Shown in pieces: positions 34,062 to 42,192 of a stretch of DNA of 64,000 nt. Source of the DNA: Agromyces subbeticus DSM 16689. GTDB taxonomy: Bacteria; Actinomycetota; Actinomycetes; Actinomycetales; Microbacteriaceae. The position numbers were made by a program, and so were the translations under genes. The stretch is taken from positions 186,001 through 250,000 of the forward strand of contig NZ_ATXG01000003.1 of NCBI RefSeq assembly GCF_000421565.1, given 5' to 3'. The number at the start of each line of letters is the position of its first letter. Positions within the stretch are counted from its first letter, which is position 1. The notes under the pieces are model-generated. The model made no database searches, was not told the origin of the DNA, and saw nothing but the letters and a program-made list of their open reading frames with translations.

Positions 34062-34979
34062 TCAGATCGCCCGGTGGTCGACGAATGACATGCGAGGCCC
34101 GCGTCGCGGTCGGCCGCGCACTCCGGCCGCGCCGAGCAGCCGCACCACGCGGTACCGGTGCCCCAGCCACGGTTCGAGCGCCACGAGCATCTCGTCGTCG
34201 GTCATGTCTCGACCCGCGAGCGCGTGGCCGACGTAGTTCGACAGGTGGTAGTCGCCGACCGAGAGCGAGTCGGCATCGCCGAGCGCGCGCTGGGCGACCT
34301 CGGCCACGCTCCACGGGCCGACGCCGGGCATGAGGGTGAGGCGAGCCGCGGCATCCGCGGGGCTCATGGTCGACGCGACCTCGAGCTTGGCGGCATAGCC
34401 GGCGGCATTCTGCAGGGTGCGTGCGCGCTTCGGGTCGACGCCTGCGCGGTGCCACTCCCAGCTCGGGATCGACCGCCACGCCTCTGGCGTCGGCGCGACG
34501 CGCATCGGGCGCGGCGTCGGGCCCGGCGCGACACTGCCGAAGCGGGTCAGCAGGCGCCGCCACGAGTCGTGCGCCTGCAGCGTGATGACCTTCTGCTCGA
34601 GAATGGTCGCGGCGAGCGCCTCGAACACCTGCGCCGTGCGCGGAATGCGCAGGCCCGGGTTCAGCCGGTGGGCGTCGTCGAGGAGCGGCAGCAGCGGCTC
34701 GAACCCGCTGGGGTCGTCACGCTCGCCGAGCAGGTCGGGCGCTTGTGCGACCGCCGCGCCCGCGCCCGGCCCCCACGCCTCGCAGCGGAGCAGGTCGAGC
34801 GCCGGCTGGGTCAATCGCACGGTCGCATCGCCCTCGGCCGTGGGGGTTGCACGCCAGACCGCCCCGACCGCATCCACGTGGAACGACGGGTCGCCACCGC
34901 CGCGGCGCAACGACCCGAGCGTCTGGCGCAGGTCGGTCGGATGCCGCGGCCGCCAGTCGAGGGCGTGGTCGGCGATCAT
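34062..34979 (-). CDS. HhH-GPD DNA glycosylase, 3-methyladenine type
   Basis: A 305-aa protein; the ATG at 34979 (MIADHALDWRPRHP) is chosen, although GTG 34994 is possible. The helix-hairpin-helix is LTLMPGVGPWSVAEVAQRAL, followed by the catalytic aspartate in SLSVGDYHL; LAATILEQKVITLQAHDSWRRL is the conserved first helix of the fold. It resembles AlkA-like enzymes that excise alkylated bases, without the AraC/Ada fusion. The downstream gap to 33905 is empty. It follows the sensor kinase gene by 34 nt on the same strand. Confidence 0.82.
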   Translation of the reverse strand: MIADHALDWRPRHPTDLRQTLGSLRRGGGDPSFHVDAVGAVWRATPTAEGDATVRLTQPALDLLRCEAWGPGAGAAVAQAPDLLGERDDPSGFEPLLPLLDDAHRLNPGLRIPRTAQVFEALAATILEQKVITLQAHDSWRRLLTRFGSVAPGPTPRPMRVAPTPEAWRSIPSWEWHRAGVDPKRARTLQNAAGYAAKLEVASTMSPADAAARLTLMPGVGPWSVAEVAQRALGDADSLSVGDYHLSNYVGHALAGRDMTDDEMLVALEPWLGHRYRVVRLLGAAGVRGRPRRGPRMSFVDHRAI

Positions 34980-35013
34980 GGCTCCAGTGTGCACGACGCG
35001 CCTGACAGCGGTT

Positions 35014-36777
35014 TCAGCCGACGGGCGCCTCGTGCTCCGCTGATCGGTCATCGATCGACGTGGGCGGCGAACCGACCGGTGCGTCGCTCGCTAGGTGGTC
35101 GGCTGCCGCGCTCGACGAACGCGACGGTGACGGCTCCTGCTCAGCTACCGGCACCGGCCGCTGCGCCACGGGCCGCTCGGCCGCCGGAAGCTCGACGACG
35201 AAGGTCGTGCCGGCGCCGCTCCACTGCACCTCGACAGTGCCGGCATGGGCCTCGACGATCGAGCGGACGATCGCGAGCCCGAGACCGGTGCTGCCGTTCC
35301 CGCGCCCGCGCGAGGGGTCGCCGCGCACGAAGCGCTCGAAGAGGATCGGTACGAGCTCGGGGTCGATGCCGGGCCCCGTGTCGGCCACGAGCACGCGCAC
35401 GAGACCGGGCTTGGGCGCGCCCGCGTCATCCGTCGCCGGAAGCGTCACCGTCACACTGATCGTCGTGCCCTCCGGCGTGTGCACGCCCGCGTTGCCGAGC
35501 AGGTTGCTCATCATCTGGTGCAGGCGCTCGGGATCGCCGCTGATCGTCACGGCCGATTCGGGAACGTTCACGATCCACTCGTGGTCGCGGTACGCCGCTT
35601 GCGCGTCGCTCACTGCCGCGATGACGAGGTCGGCGAGGTCGATCTCGTCGTGCTGCACGTCTTGGCCCTCATCGAGCCGCGCGAGCAGCAGCAGCTCGGA
35701 GACGAGCGAGCTCATGCGATTCGCCTCGGACTCGATGCGCGAGAGCGCGAACTCCGTCGTCTCGGGCAGGTTCTCGCTGTCTTGGCGCGTCAACTCGGCG
35801 TAGCCGCGGATCGCCGCGAGCGGGGTGCGCAACTCGTGGCTCGCATCGGTGATGAACCGGCGCATGCGCAGGTCGGTCGCCGAACGCACCCGAAGCGCGT
35901 CGTCGACGTGGCGCAGCAGCAGCTCGAGCGCCTGCCCGACCTGGCCGACCTCGGTGCGGCCGTCGACATCGTCGGGGTCGACCCGCATGGGCACCGAGAC
36001 CTCGCCCGAGTCGAGTGCGACGTCGGTGACGGCGGATGCCGCGGCAGCGACCCTCGACAACGGCCGAAGTGCTGCGCGAACCAGCAGGGCGACGCCGACC
36101 ACCGCGGCGAGGATCGCGAACGCGGCGAGCGCCAGGTTCACGATCGTGTGCGCGACGACGGTCTCTTCGGCCGCCGCCGAGCTCACGGCGACGAAGAGCA
36201 GGGAGTCGCTGCGGTCGGTGGCCACGGTGGCCCGGTAGGCGCCGAACTCGGCCAGCTGCAGATCGACGGGGTCGAGCTGATCGAGCGCCGCGCCGTCGGC
36301 GGCCGAACCGGCCGACCCCGCCAGCCCCTCCGACTCGGCCGACCCAGCCGACCCGGCCGGCCCAGCCGACAACCGTTCGGCAGCCGACTCGATCTCGTCG
36401 ACGGTCGCCGCGTCGAGCGGCACCCCACCGGCATCGGTGAACCGCGCGGCATCCACGATCTCTCCGTCGACGGTCATCGCGATGATGGTGCCGGGTGCGT
36501 GCCCGACGAAGTCGACGAGCTCCTTGCCGAAGCCCTTGGGTGAATCGGTGTCGCCCGACCGGGCGGCATTGTTGCGGCTCTTGTGCACGGAGTGCTCGAA
36601 GCCCGACAACGACGCCGCGACCTGGCCGTCGACCATCGAGTCCACGGTGGCCCGCAACGCGATGTCGCTGAAGAGGCTGACGGTCAGCAGGATTCCGGCG
36701 ACCAGCGCGGCGACGCCCGCCACGATCTTGGTGCGCAACGTCATCGGCCGGCGCACGCGGTCGCCCGGCGCGCTCAC
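35014..36777 (-). CDS. Membrane sensor histidine kinase, OmpR-system type
   Basis: A 587-aa kinase. GTG 36777 overlaps the response-regulator stop by 4 nt (GTGA); ATG 36744 is an alternative. Helix 1 spans about 18-41 and helix 2 about 211-236, enclosing a ~170-residue sensor loop. HAMP follows (about 235-295). The H-box is SHELRTPLAAIRG with phospho-His near residue 314, the N-box is MMSNLLGNAGVH, and G boxes are DTGPGI (about 466-471) and GLGLAIV. The sensor loop contains a low-complexity GSAGSAE stretch from slipped GC-rich repeats (36300-36370). The acidic C-terminal tail is unconserved. It pairs with the regulator upstream; the signal is unknown. Confidence 0.9.
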   Translation of the reverse strand: MSAPGDRVRRPMTLRTKIVAGVAALVAGILLTVSLFSDIALRATVDSMVDGQVAASLSGFEHSVHKSRNNAARSGDTDSPKGFGKELVDFVGHAPGTIIAMTVDGEIVDAARFTDAGGVPLDAATVDEIESAAERLSAGPAGSAGSAESEGLAGSAGSAADGAALDQLDPVDLQLAEFGAYRATVATDRSDSLLFVAVSSAAAEETVVAHTIVNLALAAFAILAAVVGVALLVRAALRPLSRVAAAASAVTDVALDSGEVSVPMRVDPDDVDGRTEVGQVGQALELLLRHVDDALRVRSATDLRMRRFITDASHELRTPLAAIRGYAELTRQDSENLPETTEFALSRIESEANRMSSLVSELLLLARLDEGQDVQHDEIDLADLVIAAVSDAQAAYRDHEWIVNVPESAVTISGDPERLHQMMSNLLGNAGVHTPEGTTISVTVTLPATDDAGAPKPGLVRVLVADTGPGIDPELVPILFERFVRGDPSRGRGNGSTGLGLAIVRSIVEAHAGTVEVQWSGAGTTFVVELPAAERPVAQRPVPVAEQEPSPSRSSSAAADHLASDAPVGSPPTSIDDRSAEHEAPVG

Positions 36778-37547
36778 GCGGGCGACCTGAGCATGTACCC
36801 GACGCCGCGCACGGTGTGGATGAGCGGCGTGCGATCGCGATCGATCTTGCGCCGCAGATAGGAAATGTAGAGGTCGACGATGCTCGCCTTGCCGGCGAAG
36901 TCGTAGTGCCACACGTTCTCGAGGATCTGCGCCCGGCTCACGACGTGGTTCGGGTTGCGCATGAGGTAGCGAAGCAGCTCGAACTCGGTGGTCGTGAGAG
37001 CGATCGGCTCGTCGCCACGCGAGGTCTCGTAGCTGCGCTCGTCGAGCACGAGGTCGCCGACCTGCAGGCGCTGGCCCTCGGCCGGCGCATGCACGATACG
37101 CCGCAGCAGCCCGCGCAGCCGGGCGACGAGCTCTTCGAGGCTGAAGGGCTTGGTCATGTAGTCGTCGCCGCCGGCCGTGAGGCCGATGATGCGGTCGTCG
37201 ACCGAGTCGCGTGCGGTGAGGAAGAGGGTCGGCGCCGCCGAGCCCGATTCGCGCAGGCGGCGCAGCACCGTGATGCCGTCGATGTCGGGCAGCATGATGT
37301 CGAGCACGACGACGTCGGGTCGCGCGGTGGCGACGAGTTCGAGCGCGTCGTGGCCGGTGTGCGCGACGTCGACGATCCAGCCCTCGTAGGCGAGTGCGAG
37401 GCTCACGAGTCGCGTCAGCGTGACCTCGTCGTCGACGAACAGCACGCGGATCGGCGCGCCGTCGGGGCGGGTGATCCGCGGCAGCTGCGCGAGCATCGCA
37501 CGACGGCGCGGTGAGCCGTCGACGGGCAACTGAGCGGGCGAGATCAC
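36774..37547 (-). CDS. OmpR/PhoB-type response regulator
   Basis: A 257-aa regulator. GTG 37547 is chosen because GATAAT (37558-37553) lies 5 nt upstream and no ribosome-binding site exists; the in-frame TTG at 37553 would fall in the -10. The receiver has the acidic pair FVDDE, phospho-Asp in VVVLDIMLPD (about residue 83) and the switch Lys in MTKPFS. The winged helix contains LTTTEFELLRYLMRN and VDLYISYLRRKID, ending in HTVRGVGYML. A basic N-terminal extension of ~30 residues precedes the receiver. It is translationally coupled to the sensor kinase. Confidence 0.92.
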   Translation of the reverse strand: MISPAQLPVDGSPRRRAMLAQLPRITRPDGAPIRVLFVDDEVTLTRLVSLALAYEGWIVDVAHTGHDALELVATARPDVVVLDIMLPDIDGITVLRRLRESGSAAPTLFLTARDSVDDRIIGLTAGGDDYMTKPFSLEELVARLRGLLRRIVHAPAEGQRLQVGDLVLDERSYETSRGDEPIALTTTEFELLRYLMRNPNHVVSRAQILENVWHYDFAGKASIVDLYISYLRRKIDRDRTPLIHTVRGVGYMLRSPA

Positions 37548-37658
37548 GCTCAATTATCGGGTCGGGGTTGCACGATGCATCCCGAATTGCATCACTTCAT
37601 AGCGAGCTCACATGATCGCATGCCGCCGTCAATTCTCGGCTGGGTACCGTCGGGCCAT

Positions 37659-38339
37659 ATGACGCGCGCTCTCGCTCCCAGCTTCATCGGCAGCTCGACC
37701 CGCCGCTCAGCCGGCTCGGCCCTGCACGCCGTGACCCGCGCCCTCGGTCGCCTGCGCCTGGCCGTGCCGCGCCGGCCGCGCTGGATGCGCGGGCCTCGCC
37801 TCGAGGCCCCGATCGTGGCACCGACACTCCGCACCGACCGCCTGCTCCTCCGCCCGCACCGCATGACGGATGCCGCGGCCTGGTACGCCCTCCAATGCGA
37901 GCCGAGCGTGCTCGAGTACCTGCCATGGCCCGAGCGCACCCGCCGCCAGTCGGCGCGCCACCTCGCGCACCGCACCCGTCACACGCAACTCGTGCAGCGC
38001 GACGACTTCCTCGCCCTCGGCGTCGAGCGCGACGGCATCCTCATCGGCGACGTGTCACTGCACCTGCGCGACGTCGGGGCCGACGAGCGCTCGGCCGAGA
38101 TCGGCTGGATCGTGGCGCCCGGTTGGGAGGGCCACGGTTACGCGACGGAGGCATCCACGGCGGTGCTCGGCCTCGCCTTCGGCCAGCTCGACGCGAAGTG
38201 GGTCACCGCGGTCGTCGATGCCGGCAACACCCGTTCGCTCGCGCTCGCTGAGCGACTCGGGTTCCTGCCGGTGGATCAGCACGGCGCCGACCGGGTGCTG
38301 CGCCTCAGCGCCGAGCGGTTCGCTCCAACGACGCGCTGA
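37659..38339 (+). CDS. GNAT-family N-acetyltransferase, RimJ/RimL type
   Basis: A 226-aa protein. ATG 37659 is placed 8 nt after TACCGT (37645-37650), a leaderless arrangement. An Arg-rich N-terminal segment of about 45 residues precedes the domain LRTDRLLLRPHRMTDAAAWY. The acetyl-CoA pocket is IGWIVAPGWEGHGYATEA and the C-terminal strand is NTRSLALAERLGFLPV. Relatives acetylate N-terminal amino groups or antibiotics; the target is not known. It converges on the TetR gene 6 nt away. Confidence 0.82.
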   Translation: MTRALAPSFIGSSTRRSAGSALHAVTRALGRLRLAVPRRPRWMRGPRLEAPIVAPTLRTDRLLLRPHRMTDAAAWYALQCEPSVLEYLPWPERTRRQSARHLAHRTRHTQLVQRDDFLALGVERDGILIGDVSLHLRDVGADERSAEIGWIVAPGWEGHGYATEASTAVLGLAFGQLDAKWVTAVVDAGNTRSLALAERLGFLPVDQHGADRVLRLSAERFAPTTR

Positions 38340-38345
38340 GCATGA

Positions 38346-38927
38346 TCAGCGCGGGGCGAACGCCGTGTGGAAGAGCGCGCGCGCGCGCCGGGCGACCGCC
38401 TGACGGTCGGCTTCGTCGGTGCGCGAGAGCACGTCGGCGAGCATCGTGACGGCGAGCAGCACGTCGGCCACCTCGACGTGGTCGCCGAGTCGGCCGGCGG
38501 CGCGCTCGCGCACGAGCATCGTCTCGGCGATGCGGGCGAGGCGGTCTTGCAGGTGGTTCACGCGAGCGTCGTGCCGCTCGTGCCAGATGAGGTCGATGAG
38601 CGCGGTCGAGACGACCGCCTGCTCGATGATCGCGTCGAGCAGGTCGTCGAGTGTCGCGGCCTCGGGCTCCACGGATGCCTCGAGTTCGTCGATGTTCTCG
38701 TCGAACACGGCGACCGCGAGCGCGAGCCGATCGGGGAAGTGCCGGTAGAGGCTGCCCTGCCCGACTCCCGCCTTCTTGGCGATCGCGTTGAACGGCGCCT
38801 GCAGTCCGTCGGCGGCGAACACCTCGCGCGCAGCGGCGATGATCGCGCGGCGATTCTCGGGGCCGGCGCTCGGGCCGCGATTGGCCTTGCGGGCGGCCTC
38901 GGAGATTCCCTTCCCACGTTCAGGCAC
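38346..38927 (-). CDS. TetR/AcrR-family repressor
   Basis: A 193-aa repressor with GTG at 38927, 7 nt after TAAGGT on the minus strand (38940-38935). The helix-turn-helix is RRAIIAAAREVFAADGLQAPFNAIAKKAGVGQGSLYRHFPDR, given here by its key residues (about 26-66: alpha-1 RRAII, recognition GVGQGSLYRHF). The C-terminal ligand domain has acidic helices and no recognised binding motif. The operator 38943-38962 lies directly upstream and next to the divergent SDR gene, which is the likely target. Confidence 0.88.
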   Translation of the reverse strand: MPERGKGISEAARKANRGPSAGPENRRAIIAAAREVFAADGLQAPFNAIAKKAGVGQGSLYRHFPDRLALAVAVFDENIDELEASVEPEAATLDDLLDAIIEQAVVSTALIDLIWHERHDARVNHLQDRLARIAETMLVRERAAGRLGDHVEVADVLLAVTMLADVLSRTDEADRQAVARRARALFHTAFAPR

Positions 38928-38942
38928 GGGTGTTACCTTACT

Positions 38943-38962
38943 ACCGGACACAGATGTCCGGT
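38943..38962. promoter_or_regulatory. TetR-type operator, 8-bp arms
   Basis: ACCGGACA-CAGA-TGTCCGGT is a perfect inverted repeat, extended outward by CT/AG-like matches. It lies in the 85-nt gap between the divergent tetR and SDR genes, immediately beside the tetR -10. This is the expected location for a site controlling both. Confidence 0.8.
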
Positions 38963-39012
38963 TAGTTTCGGCGGCGCAGAACCGCGCACACGGAAGAGAA
39001 GGAATCACTGCC

Positions 39013-40122
39013 ATGAGCACCCCCAAGCCCCTCTCGGGAGACGACTCCATCAAGACCTGGCTCGAGCACCCGGTCGGCGGCCCCATCCTGCGCGACCTGC
39101 TCGCGCAGGCCGGCCAGGACGCCGACGTCATGCGCCCCGTGCAGCGCCTCGCGATCAAGCGCCTCATCAAGCTCAGCAAGGGCCAGTTCAGCCAGGAGAT
39201 GGTCGACGAACTCGTCGCTCGAGCGGCGGCGGGCGACGTTCCGGCCGGCACCACCGTGAACGGGTCGACGGATGCCGCGGGCACGACCGAGCCCGCCTCG
39301 GCCGGCGCCGAGGCATCCGCTGCCGCCGCCTCGCCCGCTGCTGCAGCCGTCGAGGTGCCCGAATGGGTCGAGCGCCTCGACCAGGGCCGGTTCGCGGGCA
39401 AGACCGTCATCGTCACCGGCGCCGGTTCGGGCATCGGGCGCGCCACGGCGTCGCGCGTCGCTCGCGAGGGCGGCCGGGTCATCGCCGTCGACGTCTCGCA
39501 GGAGCGCCTCGACGAGTTCGCCGGCGAGCACGCCGGCGCCGACATCGTGACCCTCGTGGCCGACATCACCGACGACGCCAAGGTCGCCGAGATCGTCGCC
39601 GCTGCCGGCGACCGCATCGACGGGCTCGCGAACATCGCCGGCATCATGGACGACATGACGCCGATCGGCGAACTGACCGACGCCGTCTGGCAGCGGGTGT
39701 TCTCGGTCAACGTCGACGGCACCATGAAGCTCATGCGCGCCGTCGTGCCCGTGATGGTCGCCCAGGGCATCGGCTCGATCGTGAACACCGCCTCCGAGGC
39801 CGCGCTTCGCGGCTCTGCCGCGGGCGTCGCCTACACCGCCTCGAAGCACGCCGTCGTGGGCCTCACCAAGTCGACGGCGTTCATGTACGGCCCGAGCGGC
39901 CTGCGCGTCAACGCGGTCGCCCCGGGCCCGACCATCACGAACATCGAGGCGAAGTTCGCCTCACCGCTCGGCGCCGAGCGCGTGCAGCTCGCGATGACGA
40001 TCCTGCCCGATGCCGCGGAAGCCGAGGCCCTCGCAGCCTCGATCACCTTCCTGCTGAGCGACGACGGCGTGAACATCAACGGCGTCGTGCTCGCGAGCGA
40101 CGGCGGCTGGTCGGCGGCCTGA
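39013..40122 (+). CDS. SDR-family oxidoreductase with long N-terminal extension
   Basis: A 369-aa protein; ATG 39013 has AGAAGGA (38997-39003) upstream. Residues 1 to about 75 form a helical region (LRDLLAQAGQDADVMRPVQR, IKRLIKLSKGQFSQEMVDEL), followed by an Ala/Thr-rich linker to about 110. The Rossmann SDR domain then has TGAGSGIG, NIAG, catalytic Ser in VNTASEA, YTASK and a C-terminal VVLASDGGW. Ordinary SDRs are about 250 aa, so the ~115-residue extension is an added module of unknown role. TetR control from the adjacent gene is likely. Confidence 0.85.
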   Translation: MSTPKPLSGDDSIKTWLEHPVGGPILRDLLAQAGQDADVMRPVQRLAIKRLIKLSKGQFSQEMVDELVARAAAGDVPAGTTVNGSTDAAGTTEPASAGAEASAAAASPAAAAVEVPEWVERLDQGRFAGKTVIVTGAGSGIGRATASRVAREGGRVIAVDVSQERLDEFAGEHAGADIVTLVADITDDAKVAEIVAAAGDRIDGLANIAGIMDDMTPIGELTDAVWQRVFSVNVDGTMKLMRAVVPVMVAQGIGSIVNTASEAALRGSAAGVAYTASKHAVVGLTKSTAFMYGPSGLRVNAVAPGPTITNIEAKFASPLGAERVQLAMTILPDAAEAEALAASITFLLSDDGVNINGVVLASDGGWSAA

Positions 40123-40172
40123 TCGAGACGGGCCGGCTGGAGAACACTCCGGCCGGCCCATCCGCTCGTCGC

Positions 40173-40334
40173 TCAGTCGTTGCGGGCCGAGAGCTCCTCG
40201 ACGCGCTGCTCGAGCTTCGCGATGCGGTCGTACAGGTCGACGAGGGTCGGCCCGTTCGCCACGAGACCCGGCCGCCCCACGTTCCGTCGCACGAACGCTT
40301 CTCGGTTCTCGTCGGGCTGCTGCAGTCTGTCCAT
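40173..40334 (-). CDS. 53-aa coiled-coil small protein
   Basis: An uninterrupted small frame on the minus strand, ATG 40334 to TGA 40175-40173. It begins MDRLQQPDENREAFVRRN and ends with a heptad-like helix LVDLYDRIAKLEQRVEEL plus SARND. TAGCAT (40346-40341) stands 6 nt before the ATG, so it would be leaderless. The strongly amphipathic Leu/Ile/Val spacing suggests a coiled coil that oligomerises or binds a partner. I recognise no family. Codon use is like its neighbours, which supports it as a real gene. Confidence 0.6.
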   Translation of the reverse strand: MDRLQQPDENREAFVRRNVGRPGLVANGPTLVDLYDRIAKLEQRVEELSARND

Positions 40335-40414
40335 GCTCAGATGCTAGGCGTCGTCGGCAGCACGCCCTCACAACGCACCTCCACGAGGGACATCCGACGT
40401 AGCCTGAAGCCACC

Positions 40415-40966
40415 ATGCGCTTCGGAACCCTCGACTTCACGCCCGCACTCGACTCCCCCGCGCTGCTCGCCGCGCCGACGGCGAGCGCACTCGCTTCGCT
40501 GAACGCGACGGCGACGACGGATGCCGCGGGCCCGCTCGTCGCCGCGATCGATCCGTCGCTCGCCGACACCGCCGCGTTCTGCGACCACTACGAGATCTCG
40601 ATGGGCGACGGCGCCAACTGCGTGATCGTGCAGGCCCGCCGCGGCGAGCGCACCTGGTACGCGGCGTGCCTCGTGCGCGGCTCAGACCGACTCGACGTCA
40701 ACGGCGCCGTGCGGCGCCACCTCGATGCGCGCAAGCTGTCGTTCGCCCCCATGGAGGCGGCCGTCGAACTGAGCGGCATGGAGTACGGCGGCATCACGCC
40801 CGTGGGCCTGCCCGCCGCCTGGCCTCTGCTCATCGACCCCTCGGTCGCTGGGCACGACCGGCTCATCGTCGGCAGCGGCATCCGTGGTTCGAAGCTGCTC
40901 GTGACCGGCGCGTTGCTCGCGTCGCTGCCCTCGGCCGAGGTGCTGCCGATCGTGCAGCCCGCCTGA
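40415..40966 (+). CDS. YbaK/aminoacyl-tRNA editing domain protein
   Basis: A 183-aa protein starting at ATG 40415. The domain features are ISMGDGANCVIVQARR, WYAACLVRGSDRLDVNGAVRRHL, LSFAPMEAAVELSGMEYGGITPVGLP and a C-terminal VVGSG-like IVGSGIRGSKLLV. These match the YbaK/ProX fold that hydrolyses mischarged tRNA such as Ala- or Cys-tRNA-Pro. It stands alone between the small coiled-coil gene and tRNA-Leu. Confidence 0.85.
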   Translation: MRFGTLDFTPALDSPALLAAPTASALASLNATATTDAAGPLVAAIDPSLADTAAFCDHYEISMGDGANCVIVQARRGERTWYAACLVRGSDRLDVNGAVRRHLDARKLSFAPMEAAVELSGMEYGGITPVGLPAAWPLLIDPSVAGHDRLIVGSGIRGSKLLVTGALLASLPSAEVLPIVQPA

Positions 40967-41021
40967 CGCGCGCCAACAGAGAACGGCCCGAGCCTCATGG
41001 AGACCCGGACCGTTCGATGTG

Positions 41022-41108
41022 TGGTGCGCGAGGGGGGACTTGAACCCCCACACCCTTGCGAGTACTGGCACCTGAAGCCAGCGCGTCTGCCAATTCCGCC
41101 ACTCGCGC
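41022..41108 (-). tRNA. tRNA-Leu (anticodon CAG)
   Basis: An 87-nt class II tRNA on the minus strand with encoded CCA. The acceptor arm is GCGCGAG pairing with CTCGCGC, followed by ACCA. The anticodon stem CTGGC/GCCAG holds loop TTCAGGT with CAG at 41074-41072. A long variable arm and the TTCAAGTC T-loop are visible. Confidence 0.95.
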
Positions 41109-41331
41109 ACGTGTGGAGCACCGAAGTGCGTCCAACCACGAGAGACTAACATCTCGCCGCCGCCAAAGCCATTCGAGCCAGCGGATACCTCCCGGCAACC
41201 GGAGCGATCGACCGCCCGGACCCTTGGCGATTCCTCCGAGTCTGGTTCCCACCTCGCGCTGCCCCGCCGCACGGGAATAGCATCGATCAGCGGGTTCCGG
41301 TGCCCCGACCGACGCGACGAAAGGACCGCCC

Positions 41332-42192
41332 GTGACCTCGCCAGCCTCCCCCATGAACGATTCCCCCAGCTCCCCCAGCTCCCCCGGCTCGCCCGGCTCA
41401 CCCGAGGCCCCCGCCGCCCACGGCGCTGCCCTCCTCCGCGGCATCCGCGGCTACCTCTTCGACCTCGACGGCGTGCTCACGCCGACCGCGACGGTGCACA
41501 TGCACGCCTGGGCGCGCCTCTTCACCCCGTACCTCGAGCAGCACGGCGCCGCGCCCTATGAAGAGGCCGACTACTTCTCATACATCGACGGCAAGCCCCG
41601 CTACGACGGCGTGCGCAGCCTGCTCGAGAGCCGCGGCATCCGCGTGCCGGAGGGCGAGGTGACCGACTCCCCGGCCGAAGACACCGTGCACGGACTCGGC
41701 AACCGCAAGAACGAGGCGTTCAACGAGACGCTCGCCGAAGAGGGAGTGGCCGCCTACCCGGCGAGCGTGGCGTTCCTCGACGCGGTGCAGGCGAGCGGAT
41801 GCCTCGTGGCCGTCGTCTCGAGCTCGAAGAACGCGCCCTCGGTGCTGGCCGCCGCGGGGCTCGCCGATCGCTTCGAGGTCGTCGTCGACGGTGCCGTCGC
41901 GGCGCGCGACGGCATCCCCGGCAAGCCGGCCCCCGACACCTTCGAGCGCGCCGCCGAGCTGCTCGGCCTGCCGACCACGGCCTGCGCGGTCGTCGAAGAC
42001 GCCGAGTCCGGCGTGAAGGCCGGGGCCGAAGGCGACTTCGGCGTCGTCATCGGCGTCGATCGCGGCGTCGGCCGCGAGGCCCTCGAAGAGCTCGGCGCCG
42101 ACCTCGTGGTCGACGAGCTCGACGAGCTCATCCCCCTGCTCCCGCACCACGACTCCCCCGCGAACACCACCACCCGAGAGGAACGCGAATGA
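41332..42192 (+). CDS. pgmB: Beta-phosphoglucomutase-family HAD hydrolase
   Basis: A 286-aa HAD protein; GTG 41332 has AAGGA 6 nt upstream. The first ~32 residues are a Ser/Pro repeat tract (SPSSPSSPGSPGSPEAP). Motif I is YLFDLDGVLTPTA, motif II VVSSSKN, motif III lysine GIPGKPAPDTF and motif IV VVEDAESGVKAG. The cap has the PgmB-type ASVAFLDAVQ. It overlaps the GH65 gene by 4 nt (ATGA). In such pairs the phosphorylase releases beta-glucose 1-phosphate and this enzyme turns it into glucose 6-phosphate. Confidence 0.88.
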   Translation: MTSPASPMNDSPSSPSSPGSPGSPEAPAAHGAALLRGIRGYLFDLDGVLTPTATVHMHAWARLFTPYLEQHGAAPYEEADYFSYIDGKPRYDGVRSLLESRGIRVPEGEVTDSPAEDTVHGLGNRKNEAFNETLAEEGVAAYPASVAFLDAVQASGCLVAVVSSSKNAPSVLAAAGLADRFEVVVDGAVAARDGIPGKPAPDTFERAAELLGLPTTACAVVEDAESGVKAGAEGDFGVVIGVDRGVGREALEELGADLVVDELDELIPLLPHHDSPANTTTREERE

